Source: Leptolyngbya sp. Heron Island J
Lineage (GTDB): Bacteria > Cyanobacteriota > Cyanobacteriia > Phormidesmidales > Phormidesmidaceae
DNA: 64,000 bases
Direction: 5' to 3'
NCBI RefSeq assembly: GCF_000482245.1
Contig: NZ_AWNH01000103.1
Location: 62,001 to 126,000 of the forward strand
Shown: piece by piece, positions 62,568 to 64,000 of the stretch
Numbering within the stretch: the first letter of the stretch is position 1
Layout of the letters: each line of letters opens with the position of its first letter
Position numbers and translations under genes: made by a program
The notes under the pieces: generated by a model
The model's input: the letters and a program-made list of their open reading frames with translations, nothing else
The model's database searches: none
Told to the model about the DNA's origin: nothing

Positions 62568-64000
62568 TCAACAATGTGACAAAATCACATCATCTTGAAT
62601 AGCGGACTGCATCCTAAAGAGAGTGGCATAGGGACCATTTTTTCTCATTAGCTCGCTATGGTTGCCCTGTTCTACCACCTGTCCCTGTTCCATATAGAGA
62701 ATCTGATCAGCAGGGGTGGCTAAATGCAGATCGTGGGTAATCAGAAATGTAGTGCGGTTCTGAGCGAGGCGGCGCAGGGCTTCAGCCACAGCCTGTTCGC
62801 TGGCGTTATCAAGACCGCTAGTGGGTTCATCAAGGATCAAAATGGGGGTGCGCCGCATGGCAGCACGAGCGATCGCAACTCGCTGCCGCTGACCGCCAGA
62901 CAGGGTGCTACCTCGTTCGCCCACCACCGTATCGTAGCCCCGGGGCAGCGCCATAATGAACTGATGGGCATTGGCAAGACGGGCCGCCGCTTCAATCTCC
63001 CGATCGCTAGCACCGGCAATGCCATAGGCAATATTCTCTCGAATGGTAGCAGCAAACAATAGGCTATCTTGCAAGACGACGCTGATTTGGGGGCGCAGGC
63101 TCTCTAGCGTGTAGTCACGAATATCCTGCCCATCTATTTTAAGTTGGCCAGCGGTGGGGTCATAAAGCCGCAACAACAAACTCATCAAGGTAGACTTACC
63201 ACTGCCGGAGGGACCGACGAGGGCAATCTGTTGCCCTGGTTGCACCGAGAGGTTAATCCCTTTCAGGATTTCCTGGTCAGGGGTATAGGCAAAGTGCAGG
63301 TTTTGCAGCTGGACAGAACCTTTGAAGATGGGGGCTGGGGTGGCATCGGTGCGATCGCAAACATCTGGTTTTTGTTCCAATACATTCAAAATCCGCTCGC
63401 CTGACGCCGCTGCTTTGGATAACCGCCCCGTGTATTTAGCAAAGTTTTGCACCGGCTTAAATGCATTCTTTAAGTAGGTCAAAAACACCAGCACATCGCC
63501 GGGAGACAGCGCATCTTGAATCACTAGCCGGGCTCCATACCAGAGCACTAAGGCGGTTCCAAGAGCAATTAACACATCCACCGTCCGCTCCAGGTTGGCG
63601 GCCAGTCGTTTGGTCTCCACACTCTCGGCCAGACTACTGCGATTTTGTTGGTCAAACACATCAGCAAAGGCATCTTCTAGAGATAATGCCTGTACCAGTT
63701 TGATGGCGGAGAGCGATTCGGCAGCAGTCGCAGCAACGGCCCCCTCCCGCTGACGTTGTTGTAAGGAGGCACTGCGAATCCGGCGACTCAGGCGGGTGGC
63801 TGCAAACCCAAATAAGGGAAATGTGACCAGGGATAGCAGGGTGAGCTTAAAATCTAACCATGCCATCACCCCAATCATGCTGGCCAAGGTTAAGACACTG
63901 ACCACCAACGGTAAGGCAGCGGTTAGCAAAATTTCCTGTAATCGATTAGCATCGCTGCTGACGCGCACAATCAGGTCACCACTGCGGGCTTTGCTGTGGT
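62568..64000 (-). CDS. ABC exporter with fused permease and ATPase (truncated at window edge)
   Basis: Partial gene running off the right edge; the frame is open to 64000. The visible part is the C-terminal two-thirds of an MsbA/type I exporter: transmembrane helices with SGDLIVRVSSDANRLQEIL, then an ATPase with Walker [11 protein letters not shown], signature [14 protein letters not shown], Walker B ILILDEPTSGLD and the H-loop LITHDLHLA. Such half-transporters dimerise and export lipids, peptides or drugs. The product ends with a Cys-containing tail. The start lies outside the window. Confidence 0.92.
   Translation of the reverse strand, partial: HSKARSGDLIVRVSSDANRLQEILLTAALPLVVSVLTLASMIGVMAWLDFKLTLLSLVTFPLFGFAATRLSRRIRSASLQQRQREGAVAATAAESLSAIKLVQALSLEDAFADVFDQQNRSSLAESVETKRLAANLERTVDVLIALGTALVLWYGARLVIQDALSPGDVLVFLTYLKNAFKPVQNFAKYTGRLSKAAASGERILNVLEQKPDVCDRTDATPAPIFKGSVQLQNLHFAYTPDQEILKGINLSVQPGQQIALVGPSGSGKSTLMSLLLRLYDPTAGQLKIDGQDIRDYTLESLRPQISVVLQDSLLFAATIRENIAYGIAGASDREIEAAARLANAHQFIMALPRGYDTVVGERGSTLSGGQRQRVAIARAAMRRTPILILDEPTSGLDNASEQAVAEALRRLAQNRTTFLITHDLHLATPADQILYMEQGQVVEQGNHSELMRKNGPYATLFRMQSAIQDDVILSHC

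Overview
The window is cyanobacterial chromosomal DNA. The HIP1 octamer GCGATCGC occurs more than a dozen times. A PsbQ (CyanoQ) lipoprotein of photosystem II is present, together with a cyanobacterial DUF3038/DUF4335 pair, a DUF1400-type hydrolase and a group 2 sigma factor. Several large secreted proteins (CHAT/haemagglutinin-type and DUF4347/DUF4114-type) are typical of filamentous Leptolyngbya-like lineages, but species cannot be fixed from sequence alone. I see no tRNA, rRNA, CRISPR array or intact insertion sequence.

Layout. 1-8.4 kb: DUF1499 protein, double-domain GNAT, CrtI-type phytoene desaturase with terminator, a 57-residue membrane peptide, a MITE, psbQ with an FAD amine oxidase-like gene, a PTPA-type CTERM protein, a small membrane protein, and 1.2 kb of non-coding DNA with stacked hairpins. 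8.4-18.8 kb: a 1267-residue haemagglutinin/CHAT protease, an SDR reductase, a CPA1 Na+/H+ antiporter, and a DUF4347/seven-blade propeller/DUF4114 exoprotein. 18.9-27.0 kb: two loci carrying near-identical 31-bp palindromes. The first precedes pentapeptide protein, HlyD adaptor, MacB-like permease, ATPase and a secreted protein with a duplicated cysteine motif. The second precedes an alpha/beta hydrolase. This looks like one export regulon. 27.0-31.3 kb: a polytopic membrane protein with a DDxFLLHE motif, a broken histidine-kinase fragment abutting a partial MITE, a second pentapeptide protein, and a MarR/EamA pair with a palindromic operator. 31.4-36.1 kb: nirBD, a desulforedoxin-like mini-gene, tehB. 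36.2-45.7 kb: transporter-HEAT-cNMP fusion, rmuC, DUF3038/DUF4335/OmpA, fmt. 45.7-53.3 kb: group 2 sigma factor, a small protein, AGE epimerase, Tat-type M23 peptidase, conserved TIM-barrel-like protein, and an adenylate kinase-thioredoxin fusion with a degenerate P-loop. 53.5-58.5 kb: a frameshifted SH3-like gene, then a tight three-gene secreted operon (cytochrome P460, lectin-like, beta-propeller) divergent from a LysR gene, then GNAT. 58.6-64 kb: a small cupin-like protein, zinc-ribbon membrane protein, a second DDxFLLHE membrane protein, an APH-type kinase and an ABC exporter cut by the window edge.

The strongest candidates for undescribed biology are the tandem-operator export regulon, the P460/lectin/propeller operon with its LysR regulator, the DDxFLLHE membrane family with two copies here, and the kinase-thioredoxin fusion. 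A MITE family of about 91 bp has three full copies with 8-bp target duplications and one truncated copy.
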